This document shows, piece by piece, positions 1 to 10,236 of a stretch of DNA of 64,000 bases. How positions within the stretch are numbered: the first letter of the stretch is position 1; each line of letters begins with the position of its first letter. The notes below the pieces were generated by a model. The model made no database searches and had not been told where the DNA came from. It saw nothing but the letters and a program-made list of their open reading frames with translations. The translations under genes and the position numbers were made by a program. Source of the stretch: Veillonellaceae bacterium SB90 (GTDB lineage: Bacteria > Bacillota > Negativicutes > Selenomonadales > Selenomonadaceae); the NCBI GenBank assembly GCA_902364065.1, contig CABJCJ010000010.1, positions 14,873 to 78,872 of the forward strand. Reading direction: 5' to 3'.

Positions 1-17
1 TTTTTTAGGAAATGATA

Positions 18-46
18 TTGACATTTTGACTTAGAGGGGTTAATAT
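18..46 (+). promoter_or_regulatory. Sigma-A promoter of groES-groEL
   Basis: TTGACA at 18-23 and TAATAT at 41-46 are separated by exactly 17 bases, a near-consensus housekeeping promoter. The CIRCE operator begins 11 bases downstream of the -10, so the repressor site covers the transcription start region. Confidence 0.85.
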
Positions 47-57
47 AAAAACTGTAG

Positions 58-84
58 TTAGCACTCGGGACTGGTGAGTGCTAA
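58..84 (+). promoter_or_regulatory. CIRCE operator (HrcA binding site)
   Basis: The sequence has the perfect inverted repeat TTAGCACTC, nine bases, GAGTGCTAA, which is the consensus CIRCE element bound by the HrcA repressor. It lies between the groES promoter and start codon. It predicts HrcA repression of groES-groEL that is relieved by heat shock; hrcA itself is not in the window. Confidence 0.97.
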
Positions 85-126
85 CAGCATGATTATGTAA
101 ATTCATTTTATAGGAGGAAGATACCT

Positions 127-408
127 ATGATTAAGCCATTGGGCGAAAGAGTTGTCATCGAAGTTGCAGAAAGCGATGTAAAGACGGCCAGCGGCATTGT
201 GCTGCCGGATACGGCGAAAGAGAAGCCGCAGAAGGGCACGGTCGTTGCTGTTGGCACTGGCAAGCTGCTCGATAATGGCGAGCGCGCAGCCATGGAAGTC
301 AAGGTTGGCGATGGCGTCATCTTCTCCAAATATTCGGGCTCGGAAGTCAAGGTTGACGGCAAGGATTATCTGATTGTCCGCGAGAGCGACATCCTCGCAG
401 TCATCTGA
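127..408 (+). CDS. groES: Co-chaperonin GroES
   Basis: A 93-residue protein, normal length for the Cpn10 family, opening with the typical [12 protein letters not shown] strand. It forms the heptameric lid of the GroEL folding chamber in the cytoplasm. The mobile-loop region (about residues 17-35, around [13 protein letters not shown]) that contacts GroEL is intact. A strong AGGAGG site lies just upstream of the ATG. The gene is first in a two-gene operon with groEL, 51 bases downstream, under the CIRCE-controlled promoter. Confidence 0.98.
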   Translation: MIKPLGERVVIEVAESDVKTASGIVLPDTAKEKPQKGTVVAVGTGKLLDNGERAAMEVKVGDGVIFSKYSGSEVKVDGKDYLIVRESDILAVI

Positions 409-459
409 CCGCGACTCGGCCGGAATTGCAGAACATAGATTTTTCGGAGGTAATCATAA

Positions 460-2085
<1,626 letters not shown>

Positions 2086-2141
2086 TCCTGCCGTCACGAA
2101 GGTGACAGGGAGGGCGTCAGGCCTTTCAAAAGCAATACAGA

Positions 2142-2175
2142 AGCCCTGTGAGACATGGTCTCGCGGGGCTTTTTA
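2142..2175 (+). terminator. Intrinsic terminator after groEL
   Basis: A 13-base-pair stem (AGCCCTGTGAGAC with GTCTCGCGGGGCT, one G-T pair) with a three-base loop is followed by a T run. It closes the groES-groEL operon. Confidence 0.85.
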
Positions 2176-2204
2176 TTGACTTTCTTTCATTTATAAGATA
2201 CAAT
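2176..2204 (+). promoter_or_regulatory. Sigma-A promoter of glmS
   Basis: TTGACT at 2176-2181 and TACAAT at 2199-2204 have a 17-base spacer. It starts directly in the T run of the preceding terminator and drives a leader of roughly 265 bases that contains the glmS ribozyme. Confidence 0.75.
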
Positions 2205-2302
2205 AGCTATTGCCGTAGGGCAAAGAAAAATCCAGAGTCAAAACCTGCTGTTCTGGTAGTAAGAAAAGAGCATGGTCAGCTCCCCTGAGCTTCCGTGATT
2301 TA

Positions 2303-2450
2303 GCGCTTGCTCTCATGCGCCCTGGTGCGTGAGAGGACGAGGAGAAGGTTGTCGAATCATCAGCGGATGCCTTCCGGCCGGTCCGGCCGACAGATCTTCG
2401 TGAAAACTCCTGTGCAAGCGGGACGACAAAACGAAGAGGGGACGACAGCA
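2303..2450 (+). ncRNA. glmS ribozyme (GlcN6P-activated self-cleaving RNA)
   Basis: The 5' UTR of glmS carries the hallmarks of this ribozyme: AGCGC at the cleavage site (predicted cut between A2302 and G2303), a P1 hairpin formed by CTCTCATGCGCC and the following GGTGCGTGAGAG, the conserved GACGAGGAGAAGG segment, the core CGGATGCC, and an ACAGAT element. CGCTTGC at 2304-2310 is exactly complementary to GCAAGCG at 2414-2420, a long-range pairing that brings the 3' part back to the cleavage site. In the family, glucosamine-6-phosphate acts as the cofactor for cleavage, and the cleaved mRNA is degraded, giving end-product control of glmS. The 3' boundary is approximate. Confidence 0.9.
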
Positions 2451-2474
2451 GGAACCTGTTAGGAGGTTTCCATT

Positions 2475-4304
2475 ATGTGTGGTATTGTAGGTTATGTAGG
2501 TGACAAGCAGGCAGCAGAATTCCTGCTCGAGGGCCTGTCGAAGCTCGAGTATCGTGGTTACGACTCGGCTGGCATCGCCGTATTCGACGGCAAGGAGATT
2601 CGCGTCGAGAAGAGCGTCGGCCGCCTGGCTGCACTGCGCGACAAGATCAAGGACAACATGCCGCAGGGCACGATGGGCATCGGACATACGCGCTGGGCTA
2701 CGCACGGCCGTCCGTCTGACCGCAACGCACATCCGCATACGGACTGCTCCGGTGATTTCGTCGTCGTTCACAACGGCATCATCGAGAACTACCTGTCCCT
2801 CAAAGAGGATCTCATCGAGAAGGGCCATGTCTTCAAATCCGAGACGGATACGGAAGTCGTCGCTCACCTCATCGAGGAAGTCTACAACGGCGATTTTGTT
2901 TCCTCCGTCCGCGAGGTACTGCGCCGCATCGAAGGTTCTTATTCGCTCGTATTCATGTGCAAGAAGCACCCGGGCGAGCTCATCTGCACGAAGCAGGATA
3001 ACCCGCTCGTCATCGGCATCGGCGAAGGTGAGAACTTCATTGCTTCCGATATCCCGGCCATCATTTCGCGCACGCGCCGCACGTACATCCTCAACGATGG
3101 CGAGCTGGCCGTTGTCACGAAGGATTCCATCAAAATCACGAATCGTCAGGGCGAGCCTGTGACGAAGAAAGTCTTCGAGGTCAACTGGAATGCAGAGGCT
3201 GCCGAGAAGGGCGGCTACGAGCACTTCATGCTCAAGGAAATCCACGAGCAGCCGAAGGCTGTCCGCGACACGATGAGCCAGCGCATTGCCAAGGACGGCA
3301 AGAGCATCGTCATGGACGAGCTCAAGTGGGATGCGGATTACCTCAATTCCTTCAACAAGATTTACATCGTTGCCTGCGGCACGGCTTACCATGCCGGTCT
3401 CGTCGGCAAGTTCTACATCGAGAAGCTGGCCCGCACGGTCGTCGAAGTCGATGTCGCTTCCGAGTTCCGTTATCGCGATCCAATCGTCGATGAGAACACG
3501 CTGTTCATCGCCGTTTCCCAGTCGGGTGAGACGAGTGATACGCTCGCAGCCATGAAGGAGTCGAAGCGTCTCGGCGCCAAGACGCTGGCTTTGACGAACG
3601 TTGTCGGTTCTTCCATCGCCCGCGAGGCTGATCAGGTCCTCTACACCTGGGCTGGCCCGGAGATCGCCGTCGCTTCGACGAAGGCCTATACGACGCAGCT
3701 CATCCTGTTCTTCATGCTGGCCCTCTACATGGCTCAGATCAAGAAGACGCAGACGCCGGAGCGCATCGAGTCGCTCATCAGCCAGCTCAAGAACATCCCG
3801 GCTCAGGTCAGCGAGACGCTTTCCGATGTCGAGCCGATCAAGACGTTTGCCAAGCAGTACGGTTTCAATGAAGATGTCTTCTACATCGGCCGTTCGCTCG
3901 ACTACGATGTTGCTCTCGAGGGTGCGCTGAAGCTCAAGGAAGTTTCCTACATCCATGCCGAGGCATATGCGGCAGGTGAGCTCAAGCACGGCACGCTGGC
4001 CCTGATTGTCGAAGGTGTCCCGGTCATCGCTCTCGCTACGCAGAAGAGCGTTTACGAGAAGACCCTTTCGAACATCAAGGAGGTTAAGGCCCGTGACGCC
4101 GTCGTCATCGGCATTGCAGCCGAGGGTGATACGGAGCTCGAGAAGTACGTCGACCACGTCATGAAGGTTCCGGAGACGGATGAACTCCTGATTCCGCTGC
4201 TGACGGTCGTGCCGCTGCAGCTCCTCGCTTACTACGCTGCCATCACGCGTGGCTGCGACGTCGACAAACCGCGTAACCTCGCGAAGTCTGTCACGGTCGA
4301 GTAA
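2475..4304 (+). CDS. glmS: Glutamine-fructose-6-phosphate aminotransferase (isomerizing)
   Basis: A 609-residue enzyme making glucosamine-6-phosphate from fructose-6-phosphate and glutamine, the first committed step to UDP-GlcNAc, peptidoglycan and LPS. The start MCGIVGYVG exposes the catalytic Cys2 of the class II glutaminase domain (about residues 2-220). Two SIS sugar-isomerase domains follow, with SQSGETSDT near residue 350, and the C-terminal LAKSVTVE tail is intact. AGGAGG precedes the ATG. It is controlled by the ribozyme in its leader; glmU, which acts later in the same pathway, lies about 52 kb downstream. Confidence 0.98.
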   Translation: MCGIVGYVGDKQAAEFLLEGLSKLEYRGYDSAGIAVFDGKEIRVEKSVGRLAALRDKIKDNMPQGTMGIGHTRWATHGRPSDRNAHPHTDCSGDFVVVHNGIIENYLSLKEDLIEKGHVFKSETDTEVVAHLIEEVYNGDFVSSVREVLRRIEGSYSLVFMCKKHPGELICTKQDNPLVIGIGEGENFIASDIPAIISRTRRTYILNDGELAVVTKDSIKITNRQGEPVTKKVFEVNWNAEAAEKGGYEHFMLKEIHEQPKAVRDTMSQRIAKDGKSIVMDELKWDADYLNSFNKIYIVACGTAYHAGLVGKFYIEKLARTVVEVDVASEFRYRDPIVDENTLFIAVSQSGETSDTLAAMKESKRLGAKTLALTNVVGSSIAREADQVLYTWAGPEIAVASTKAYTTQLILFFMLALYMAQIKKTQTPERIESLISQLKNIPAQVSETLSDVEPIKTFAKQYGFNEDVFYIGRSLDYDVALEGALKLKEVSYIHAEAYAAGELKHGTLALIVEGVPVIALATQKSVYEKTLSNIKEVKARDAVVIGIAAEGDTELEKYVDHVMKVPETDELLIPLLTVVPLQLLAYYAAITRGCDVDKPRNLAKSVTVE

Positions 4305-4347
4305 GCAAAATGACCGGCTGATCTCAGCCCTGGATTTGATTTTATAC

Positions 4348-4384
4348 GAGAAGCCTTTCTGCCGATGCAGGAGGCTTCTTGTTC
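4348..4384 (+). terminator. Intrinsic terminator after glmS
   Basis: GAAGCC...GCAG/GGCTTC hairpin (GAAGCCTTTCTGC paired with GCAGGAGGCTTC, a four-base loop) followed by a T-rich tract. The longest ORF reading of the next gene starts inside this hairpin, one reason for choosing the later ATG there. Confidence 0.7.
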
Positions 4385-4427
4385 TATCCATAAGAATAAG
4401 AGAGTGAGGAGAAAACGGAGGTTTTGC

Positions 4428-5084
4428 ATGAAAGCGTTTATTTACGATATGGATGGTGTCATTGTGGATACAGAGCCGCTTCATCTGGAAGCCATCGTTC
4501 ATGTCCTGAACAAGATGGGCGTACATGATATTCATGTGGATGATCTTGTGAAATACCAGGGAACAACGGATCTCATGGTATATGAGGATCTGCGCAAGAC
4601 GCATCCGTTCAAGCCGACGCCCGAGCAGGCCGTCAAGGCCAAGGATTATCTGTTTCAGCGTCTGCTTGAGGAAAAGGGCATCGATCCGATTGACGGCACC
4701 ATTGACCTCATCCATCAGACGGCAGACCTGCGCTCATCGGGCGTGCGCACGGCCATCGCGAGCTCGAGTGCCGATTCCTTCATCGAGTATGTGGTCAGGC
4801 ACTTTGATATTGTGGATTGCTTTGACTGCCTCGTCAGCGGCACGAATCTGCCGGAATCGAAGCCGAATCCGGCCATCTACCTGCAGACGGCGGCTTACCT
4901 CAACGTGGACCCGCGCGAGTGCGTTGTGCTCGAGGATTCGGGCAACGGCGCCAAGGCAGCCAAGGCGGCCGGCATGACCTGCATCGGCTATCGCGCTCCC
5001 GGCAGCATTCAGGACCTTTCCATCTGCGACGTCGTCGTGGAGAAAATCCAGGACATCGATCTTACGCAGTTCTTTGATGCATGA
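4428..5084 (+). CDS. HAD-superfamily phosphatase/phosphomutase (beta-PGM-like)
   Basis: 218 residues from the ATG at 4428, which has ACGGAGG spaced 6 bases upstream; an in-frame upstream start lies in the glmS terminator and is rejected. Motif I is YDMDGVIVDTEP (residues about 5-16), with the nucleophile and acid Asp residues two apart. Motif II is IASSSADS, and the SKPNPAIYL plus EDSGNG segments give motifs III and IV. The cap domain lies after motif I, as in subfamily IA (beta-phosphoglucomutase, phosphoglycolate phosphatase and relatives). The substrate cannot be read from the sequence. It stands alone between two terminators. Confidence 0.85.
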   Translation: MKAFIYDMDGVIVDTEPLHLEAIVHVLNKMGVHDIHVDDLVKYQGTTDLMVYEDLRKTHPFKPTPEQAVKAKDYLFQRLLEEKGIDPIDGTIDLIHQTADLRSSGVRTAIASSSADSFIEYVVRHFDIVDCFDCLVSGTNLPESKPNPAIYLQTAAYLNVDPRECVVLEDSGNGAKAAKAAGMTCIGYRAPGSIQDLSICDVVVEKIQDIDLTQFFDA

Positions 5085-5085
5085 G

Positions 5086-5134
5086 AAAAAGGCTTTCCGC
5101 CCGATGAGCATATCATCGGCGGAAAGCCTTTTTG
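5086..5134. terminator. Bidirectional terminator between HAD gene and bioB
   Basis: AAAAAGGCTTTCCGCC pairs with GGCGGAAAGCCTTTTT, with the inner CGATGA/TCATCG extending the stem. A-run on one side and T-run on the other allow it to end both convergent transcripts. Confidence 0.88.
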
Positions 5135-5168
5135 TATGGATAAGCAGATATGTTCAGGAACGGCTGTC

Positions 5169-6173
5169 TCAGCGGTGTGCGCCGCATGTCGTGACTTCTT
5201 CTTCCTCGTCATTCGTGAGGCCCAGGCGCTTGAGCATCTCCATGTCGTCCTTGATGGTTGTGCCCGAGGTCGTCAGCATATCGCCCGTAATGGAGGCGGA
5301 GGCACCGGCACGCAGGGCCGTCGCGCCGTTCTCAGGCAGCAGCTTGCGGCCGGCTGCCAGGCGGATGTTTGCCGTCGGATTGATGAAGCGGAAAATCGCA
5401 ATGGTGCGCAGGATATCTTCGGCGGGAAGGGAAGGACGGCCTTCCATGCCCGTGCCCGGGATGGCCATGAGTGCATTGATGGGGATGGACTCGATGCCGA
5501 GCTCCTGCAGAGCGAAGGCCATGTCGAGGCGGTCCTGCCATGTCTCACCCATGCCGATGATGCCGCCCGAGCAGACGCAGAAGCCTTCCGCCTGCGCGAG
5601 TTTGATGGTGCGGATGCGGTCGTCGTACGTATGGCTCGTGCAAATCTGCGGGAAGAAGCGGCGGCTCGTCTCGATGTTGTGGTGATAGCTGCGCACGCCG
5701 GCCGCATAGAGACGGTGGAGCTGTTCACGCGTCAGCAGACCGTGTGAAGCGCAAAGGCCGATGGACAGCGTCGCGTTCATTTCCTTGTAGGCCTCGATGG
5801 CCTTGTCGAAGTCACGGCCTGTGAGCGCGCGTCCCGAGGTCACGATGGCAAAGCGGTTGGCGCCGGCGTCCTGATTGGCTTTGGCGTGGCGTATGATTTC
5901 TTCCTTCGGCAGGAAATCGTACGTGTCGATGCCCGTATGGTGGCAGGCGGCCTGCGCACAGTACTTGCAGTTCTCGCCGCAGCGTCCGCTGCGCCCGTTG
6001 ATGATCGTGCAGAAATCGACATGGTTGCCGCAGAATTCATCCTGCAGGCGGCGCGCGCCTTCCTGCAGCTCGGCAAGGTCTGCCGTGAGCAGCAGGCTGA
6101 CATCGTCCTGAGGCTTCAGGCGATAGCCCGCGAGAATCTGGTCGGTGAGTTTGGCAATGCTGGTAATCTTCAT
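5169..6173 (-). CDS. bioB: Biotin synthase (radical SAM)
   Basis: 334 residues from the ATG at 6173, chosen because GAGG lies 8 bases upstream and the length then matches BioB; an in-frame start at 6320 would read through the promoter. The radical SAM cluster motif is CGENCKYCAQ (CxxxCxxC), followed by the conserved HHTGIDTYDFLP region and an ASxGL-type core (CASHGLLT). The enzyme inserts sulfur into dethiobiotin, the last step of biotin synthesis. No other bio gene is in the window, so it may act on imported dethiobiotin or with genes elsewhere. Its promoter overlaps a biotin-repressor-like operator. Confidence 0.95.
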   Translation of the reverse strand: MKITSIAKLTDQILAGYRLKPQDDVSLLLTADLAELQEGARRLQDEFCGNHVDFCTIINGRSGRCGENCKYCAQAACHHTGIDTYDFLPKEEIIRHAKANQDAGANRFAIVTSGRALTGRDFDKAIEAYKEMNATLSIGLCASHGLLTREQLHRLYAAGVRSYHHNIETSRRFFPQICTSHTYDDRIRTIKLAQAEGFCVCSGGIIGMGETWQDRLDMAFALQELGIESIPINALMAIPGTGMEGRPSLPAEDILRTIAIFRFINPTANIRLAAGRKLLPENGATALRAGASASITGDMLTTSGTTIKDDMEMLKRLGLTNDEEEEVTTCGAHR

Positions 6174-6222
6174 CGTGATGGCCTCGATTCGTTTCATGAT
6201 TGTGATGGGATCAAATCGCTTA

Positions 6223-6259
6223 TAGTCAACATTATAAACACAATAAGGTTTACAGTCAA
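6223..6259 (-). promoter_or_regulatory. bioB promoter overlapped by a BirA-like operator
   Basis: On the minus strand TTGACT (6259-6254) and TATAAT (6236-6231) are spaced by 17 bases. The half sites TGTAAACC (6254-6247) and GTTGACTA (6230-6223), 16 bases apart, resemble the two arms of the biotin repressor box TTGTAAACC-N15-GGTTTACAA found upstream of biotin genes. The left arm is imperfect, so the operator call is weaker than the promoter call. Confidence 0.6.
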
Positions 6260-6332
6260 CTCGTTTATCTGTCATAGTTAACTTATATCCGGCAGGGATT
6301 TTGCCGGTAATTTTCTGCAAGGCCCCGATTTA

Positions 6333-6341
6333 TGTTATAAT
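6333..6341 (+). promoter_or_regulatory. Extended -10 promoter of the phoH operon
   Basis: TGTTATAAT is a perfect extended -10 element (TGn plus TATAAT) about 90 bases before the phoH start; the -35 region (TTCTGC at 6313) is poor, as expected for extended -10 promoters. It is divergent from the bioB promoter. Confidence 0.6.
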
Positions 6342-6431
6342 GAAAGAATCACGCCGGGGTGTCTTGGGGCATCCGTAAAAGAAATGTACTGGATTGAAAC
6401 AATCAGAGAAAGAAGCAGGTGAATCAATTCG

Positions 6432-7457
6432 TTGCAACAGGCATTGGAACGACAGATCGTTTTTGGCGATCATAAAGAAGCATATGCGCTCTTGGGGGAC
6501 CGGGATGAATTCCTGCAGGTGCTCCGGGAGAATTTCGCTTGCCAGTTCATCAGCCGCGGCGAGCAGCTTGAGATCTTGGGCGAGGGCGCCGAAGTCACGA
6601 TGGCGGCGACGCTCGTGGAGGAACTGCAGTATCTCTACCGTCAGGGAACGACGATCACGATGCATGAGGTGCGCTACGGCATTGGCCTCGTGCGCGGTGG
6701 CAAGGGAGAAGCCCTGCACACCTTGTTCGGCGACACGATTCTCGTGACCTCGCGCGGACGTCACGTGCGCCCGAAAACACTGGGGCAGCGCCGCTACCTC
6801 GATGCCATCCGCCACAGTGCCATCACGTTTGGCATCGGGCCGGCCGGCACGGGCAAGACGTACCTGGCCGTCGTCATGGCCGTGGCCGCGCTGCGCAACA
6901 AAGAGGTGCGGCGCATCATCCTGACGCGTCCGGCCGTCGAAGCGGGCGAACGGCTCGGCTTCCTGCCGGGCGACCTGCAGGATAAGGTCGATCCGTACCT
7001 GCGGCCGCTCTACGATGCCCTGCAGGACATCTTGGGGCAGGACAGCTACCAGAAGCTCATGGCCAAGGGCATCATCGAGATCGCACCGCTTGCCTACATG
7101 CGTGGCCGCACGCTCGAGGATGCGTTTGTCATCCTCGACGAGGCGCAGAACACGACGGATAAGCAGATGAAGATGTTCCTGACGCGCCTGGGCTTCGGCT
7201 CACGCATGGTCGTCACGGGCGACCTCGGGCAGGTGGACCTGCCGCGCGGCGTGACGAGCGGCCTGCGCGAGGCCAGCCAGGTACTCCGGGATGTCAAGGG
7301 CATCAGCATCGTGCGCATGGCTCCCGTCGATGTCATCCGCCACGATGTCGTGACGCGCATCGTCGAGGCCTACGGCGCCTGGGAAGAGAAGAAAAAGAAG
7401 GAAAAGGAACGGGAACTCAAGCAGCGCGAGAAAGAACGCGAGGTGCGAAAATCATGA
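6432..7457 (+). CDS. phoH: PhoH-family P-loop ATPase
   Basis: 341 residues, starting at TTG 6432. An N-terminal R3H-like segment precedes the PhoH ATPase domain: Walker [13 protein letters not shown] near residue 138 and Walker [10 protein letters not shown] near residue 235, followed by the [14 protein letters not shown] signature. The C-terminus is a run of Lys/Glu-rich residues. PhoH proteins are nucleotide-binding proteins linked to RNA metabolism; here, as in many bacteria, the gene overlaps ybeY (16S rRNA maturation endonuclease) by four bases and sits before era, which supports a ribosome-biogenesis role. Confidence 0.93.
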   Translation: MQQALERQIVFGDHKEAYALLGDRDEFLQVLRENFACQFISRGEQLEILGEGAEVTMAATLVEELQYLYRQGTTITMHEVRYGIGLVRGGKGEALHTLFGDTILVTSRGRHVRPKTLGQRRYLDAIRHSAITFGIGPAGTGKTYLAVVMAVAALRNKEVRRIILTRPAVEAGERLGFLPGDLQDKVDPYLRPLYDALQDILGQDSYQKLMAKGIIEIAPLAYMRGRTLEDAFVILDEAQNTTDKQMKMFLTRLGFGSRMVVTGDLGQVDLPRGVTSGLREASQVLRDVKGISIVRMAPVDVIRHDVVTRIVEAYGAWEEKKKKEKERELKQREKEREVRKS

Positions 7458-7918
7458 ATGTCATCATCAGCAATTACCCCGAGGACCTCAGTGTCCCGGC
7501 AGAATACGTCGAGAATGTGACGGCTGCGGCAGAGAAGGTGGGCGATCTTTACGGCGTGGAGAACGGCGAGGTCAGCATCACGCTGACCAACAATGCCTAT
7601 ATCCACGAGCTCAACCGCGAGTACCGCGGCATCGACCGCCCCACAGACGTGCTCTCCTTCGCGCTCAATGAGAGCGAGGAGCCCGAGGTCAAGGGCGGCG
7701 TCGACCTCAACGTTCTCGGCGATCTCGTGATTTCCGTGGAGCGCGCTGAAGAACAGGCCGCAGAATACGGGCACAGCGTCAAGCGCGAGATGGCCTTCCT
7801 GACGGTTCACGGCATGTTGCACCTCCTGGGGTACGACCATATGGAGGAAGCCGACCGCCTCGAAATGGAAGCCGAACAGCGCTTCGTCATGGAAAAACTT
7901 GGTATTAGAAGGGAATAA
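7454..7918 (+). CDS. ybeY: Endoribonuclease YbeY (rRNA maturation)
   Basis: 154 residues with the zinc motif [20 protein letters not shown] (HxxxHxxGyDH), which holds the catalytic zinc of this single-strand-specific RNase acting in 16S rRNA 3' processing and ribosome quality control. The [14 protein letters not shown] segment near residue 57 is also a family signature. Its ATG overlaps the phoH stop (ATGA), so the two are translationally coupled; era begins five bases after its stop. Confidence 0.96.
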   Translation: MNVIISNYPEDLSVPAEYVENVTAAAEKVGDLYGVENGEVSITLTNNAYIHELNREYRGIDRPTDVLSFALNESEEPEVKGGVDLNVLGDLVISVERAEEQAAEYGHSVKREMAFLTVHGMLHLLGYDHMEEADRLEMEAEQRFVMEKLGIRRE

Positions 7919-7922
7919 TCGT

Positions 7923-8828
7923 ATGGAACAGAACACGAAACACAAATCCGGCTTTGTCGCCGTCATCGGCCGCCCGAACGTCGGCAAATCGACGCTCATC
8001 AACACCCTGATCGGTCAGAAGATCGCCATCATGAGCGATAAGCCACAGACCACGCAGAACCGCATCCTCTGCATTCTCACGGAACCCGATGCCCAGATCA
8101 TCTTCCTCGACACGCCGGGCATCCACAAGCCGAAGCACAAGCTCGGCGAGTACATGGTCAAGGCCGCTGAAGGCACGCTGAAGGAAGTCGATGCCATCCT
8201 GTTCGTCGTCGATGCGACGGAGAAGATGGGCCCGGGTGAATACTACATCCTCGAACGCCTGCAGGCCACCTGCAAGCCGGTCATCCTTGTCGTCAACAAG
8301 CTCGACCTCATCGAGAAGGAACAGGCGCTGCCCATCATCTCGCGCTATACGGAGAAATATCCGTTCGTCGGCGTTGTGCCAATCTCGGCCAAGACGGAAC
8401 TCAATCTTGATGCCCTGCTGACCGAAGTCAAGAAATACCTGCCGGAGGGGCCGCAGTATTATCCGGAGGACATGATAACGGACCAGCCGGAGCGCCTGAT
8501 CGTGGCTGAGCTCGTCCGCGAGAAGGTCCTGCAGCTCACGCGCGACGAAGTGCCGCATGCCGTCGCCGTGGAAACGGATGAGATGACCACGCGCGAGAAC
8601 GGCGATGTCTACATCCGCGCGACCATCTACGTGGAGCGCGATTCCCAGAAGGGCATCATCATCGGCGCCAAGGGCGCCATGCTCAAGGAAATCGGCCGGC
8701 TGGCCCGCACGGACATCGAGGCGCTGCTCGGCTCCCGCGTCTTCCTCGAGCTCTGGGTCAAGGTCAAGAAGGACTGGCGCAACCGCGAGGGCGTGCTGCA
8801 TAACTTCGGATTTGGAGTGGAATCCTGA
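7923..8828 (+). CDS. era: GTPase Era
   Basis: 301 residues from ATG 7923; an in-frame start at 7899 lies within ybeY and lacks a ribosome site. G1 is GRPNVGKST (residues about 15-23), G2 is around TTQNR, G3 is DTPGIHKPKH, G4 is NKLD, and a C-terminal KH RNA-binding domain has the IIGAKGAMLKEIG loop near residue 245. Era binds the 3' end of 16S rRNA and checks 30S maturation, matching its neighbours phoH and ybeY. The stop overlaps the next start (TGATG). Confidence 0.97.
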   Translation: MEQNTKHKSGFVAVIGRPNVGKSTLINTLIGQKIAIMSDKPQTTQNRILCILTEPDAQIIFLDTPGIHKPKHKLGEYMVKAAEGTLKEVDAILFVVDATEKMGPGEYYILERLQATCKPVILVVNKLDLIEKEQALPIISRYTEKYPFVGVVPISAKTELNLDALLTEVKKYLPEGPQYYPEDMITDQPERLIVAELVREKVLQLTRDEVPHAVAVETDEMTTRENGDVYIRATIYVERDSQKGIIIGAKGAMLKEIGRLARTDIEALLGSRVFLELWVKVKKDWRNREGVLHNFGFGVES

Positions 8829-9493
8829 TGGAAAAGGAAGAAAAAGGACGCAAGAGCTGGTCGCGGTGCATCTCCCGCCGTTTCGTCAACGGGCTCATCA
8901 TCCTTGTGCCGCTGCTCATCACGCTGCTCGTGGTGGAGCAGGCCCTGCACTTCACGGAAGGCGTGCTCGGCAAGCACCTGCCGTTCTATTTTCCCGGCAT
9001 GGGACTCATCACGGTGCTGCTTGTCATCTACTTCGTGGGCTGGCTTTCTTCCTACTGGATCATGCGCCGGATGATTCACTTCGGCGAAGTCCTGCTCGGC
9101 AAGATCCCCGTGGTAAAATTCATCTACAACAGCGTCAAGCATCTGTCGACGGCTGTCTTCGAATCGAACAATATGTTCGATCATGTGGTGCTCGTGCCAT
9201 TCCATCAGTCAAAAGCACTGGGCTTCATCATGGCCGATGTGCCGCAGGCGCTGAAGGATGCACTCGGGGATGATTATGTCTGTGTATTCGTGCCCTGGAG
9301 CCTCAATATGACCTCTGGCACGAATCTTTTCGTCAAGAAGAGTGATGTCATTTACCTCGACATCAGCAGCGAATCGGCCCTGCAGTACATGTTGACGGCT
9401 GGTGCTGTCATGCCGCGGCGCAATGAGCCGCCGCAGGAGCCGGGACGCCCGTCGTCCGAAAAAACTGCCGGCAGGGAAGAAGGGCATTCCTGA
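8828..9493 (+). CDS. DUF502 family membrane protein
   Basis: 221 residues of the DUF502 family. Two hydrophobic membrane segments lie at about residues 18-40 and 58-78, followed by the family-typical stretch GKIPVVKFIYNSVKHL and a soluble region ending in a Pro/Glu-rich tail. The biochemical function is unknown. It overlaps era by one base and recO by one base, so it is translated from the same operon message. Confidence 0.85.
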   Translation: MEKEEKGRKSWSRCISRRFVNGLIILVPLLITLLVVEQALHFTEGVLGKHLPFYFPGMGLITVLLVIYFVGWLSSYWIMRRMIHFGEVLLGKIPVVKFIYNSVKHLSTAVFESNNMFDHVVLVPFHQSKALGFIMADVPQALKDALGDDYVCVFVPWSLNMTSGTNLFVKKSDVIYLDISSESALQYMLTAGAVMPRRNEPPQEPGRPSSEKTAGREEGHS

Positions 9494-10224
9494 TGGCCCT
9501 GTATCAGACGGAAGCCGTCGTGCTCGGCTCGAAGAACTGGGGAGAAGCCGACAAGGTCATGACGCTTTTCACGCGCGAACGCGGCCTCGTGCGCGCGGCG
9601 GCCTTCGGCTGCCGCCGGCCGCGCAGCCCGCTCGCCGGCGCCATGCAGATGTTCTCGCATCTCGACGTGCAGCTGGCGGAGGGCAGAAGGCTTGAGACGG
9701 TCAGGCAGGCTTCGCTCATCGAGCATTACCGCAGGCTCAGCGAAGACCTCACGGCCATGGCCTACGGCAGCTTTGTCATGGAGTTCTTGCGGGAGTTCCT
9801 GCCGGAAGGGCAGCCGGAGCCTCGGATGCTCGATCAGCTCCTGCTGATCCTCAAGGCATTTGAGACGCGCAACCCGCGCGTGACGGCTCTGGCCGGTGTC
9901 TATCAGCTCATGGAATTCACGGGCATGCAGCTGCACTTCGAGCACTGCGGCCACTGCGGCAGGGATGTGAAAGGCGAAGCGTACTTCTCCCTGCGGGAGG
10001 GCGGCGTGCTCTGCTCTGACTGCCGCACGGAGTACGCGGAGCCCTTCCCGGAGGATTTGCGCCAGCTCATCCTCTCGCTGCGCGACCTTGACTGGCAGGC
10101 GGGCGGGACGCTGCGCATCCGTTCCGCCCTGCTCGTCCAGGCAGAATCCATCCTGCTCCAATATCTCCAGCAGCTCCTCGGCCGTCCGCTGCGTTCTCTC
10201 GAATTCATCCAGCAGCTCTCGTGA
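9493..10224 (+). CDS. recO: DNA repair protein RecO
   Basis: 243 residues. The N-terminal OB-fold opens with MALYQTEAVVLGSKNWGEADK and is followed by the alpha-helical RecO domain. A zinc site is formed by CGHCGRD near residue 153 and CSDC near residue 174. RecO helps RecR load RecA onto SSB-coated single-strand DNA. It closes the phoH-ybeY-era-DUF502-recO operon; the next gene is convergent after 12 bases. Confidence 0.94.
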   Translation: MALYQTEAVVLGSKNWGEADKVMTLFTRERGLVRAAAFGCRRPRSPLAGAMQMFSHLDVQLAEGRRLETVRQASLIEHYRRLSEDLTAMAYGSFVMEFLREFLPEGQPEPRMLDQLLLILKAFETRNPRVTALAGVYQLMEFTGMQLHFEHCGHCGRDVKGEAYFSLREGGVLCSDCRTEYAEPFPEDLRQLILSLRDLDWQAGGTLRIRSALLVQAESILLQYLQQLLGRPLRSLEFIQQLS

Positions 10225-10236
10225 TTCTTTTTTGGT

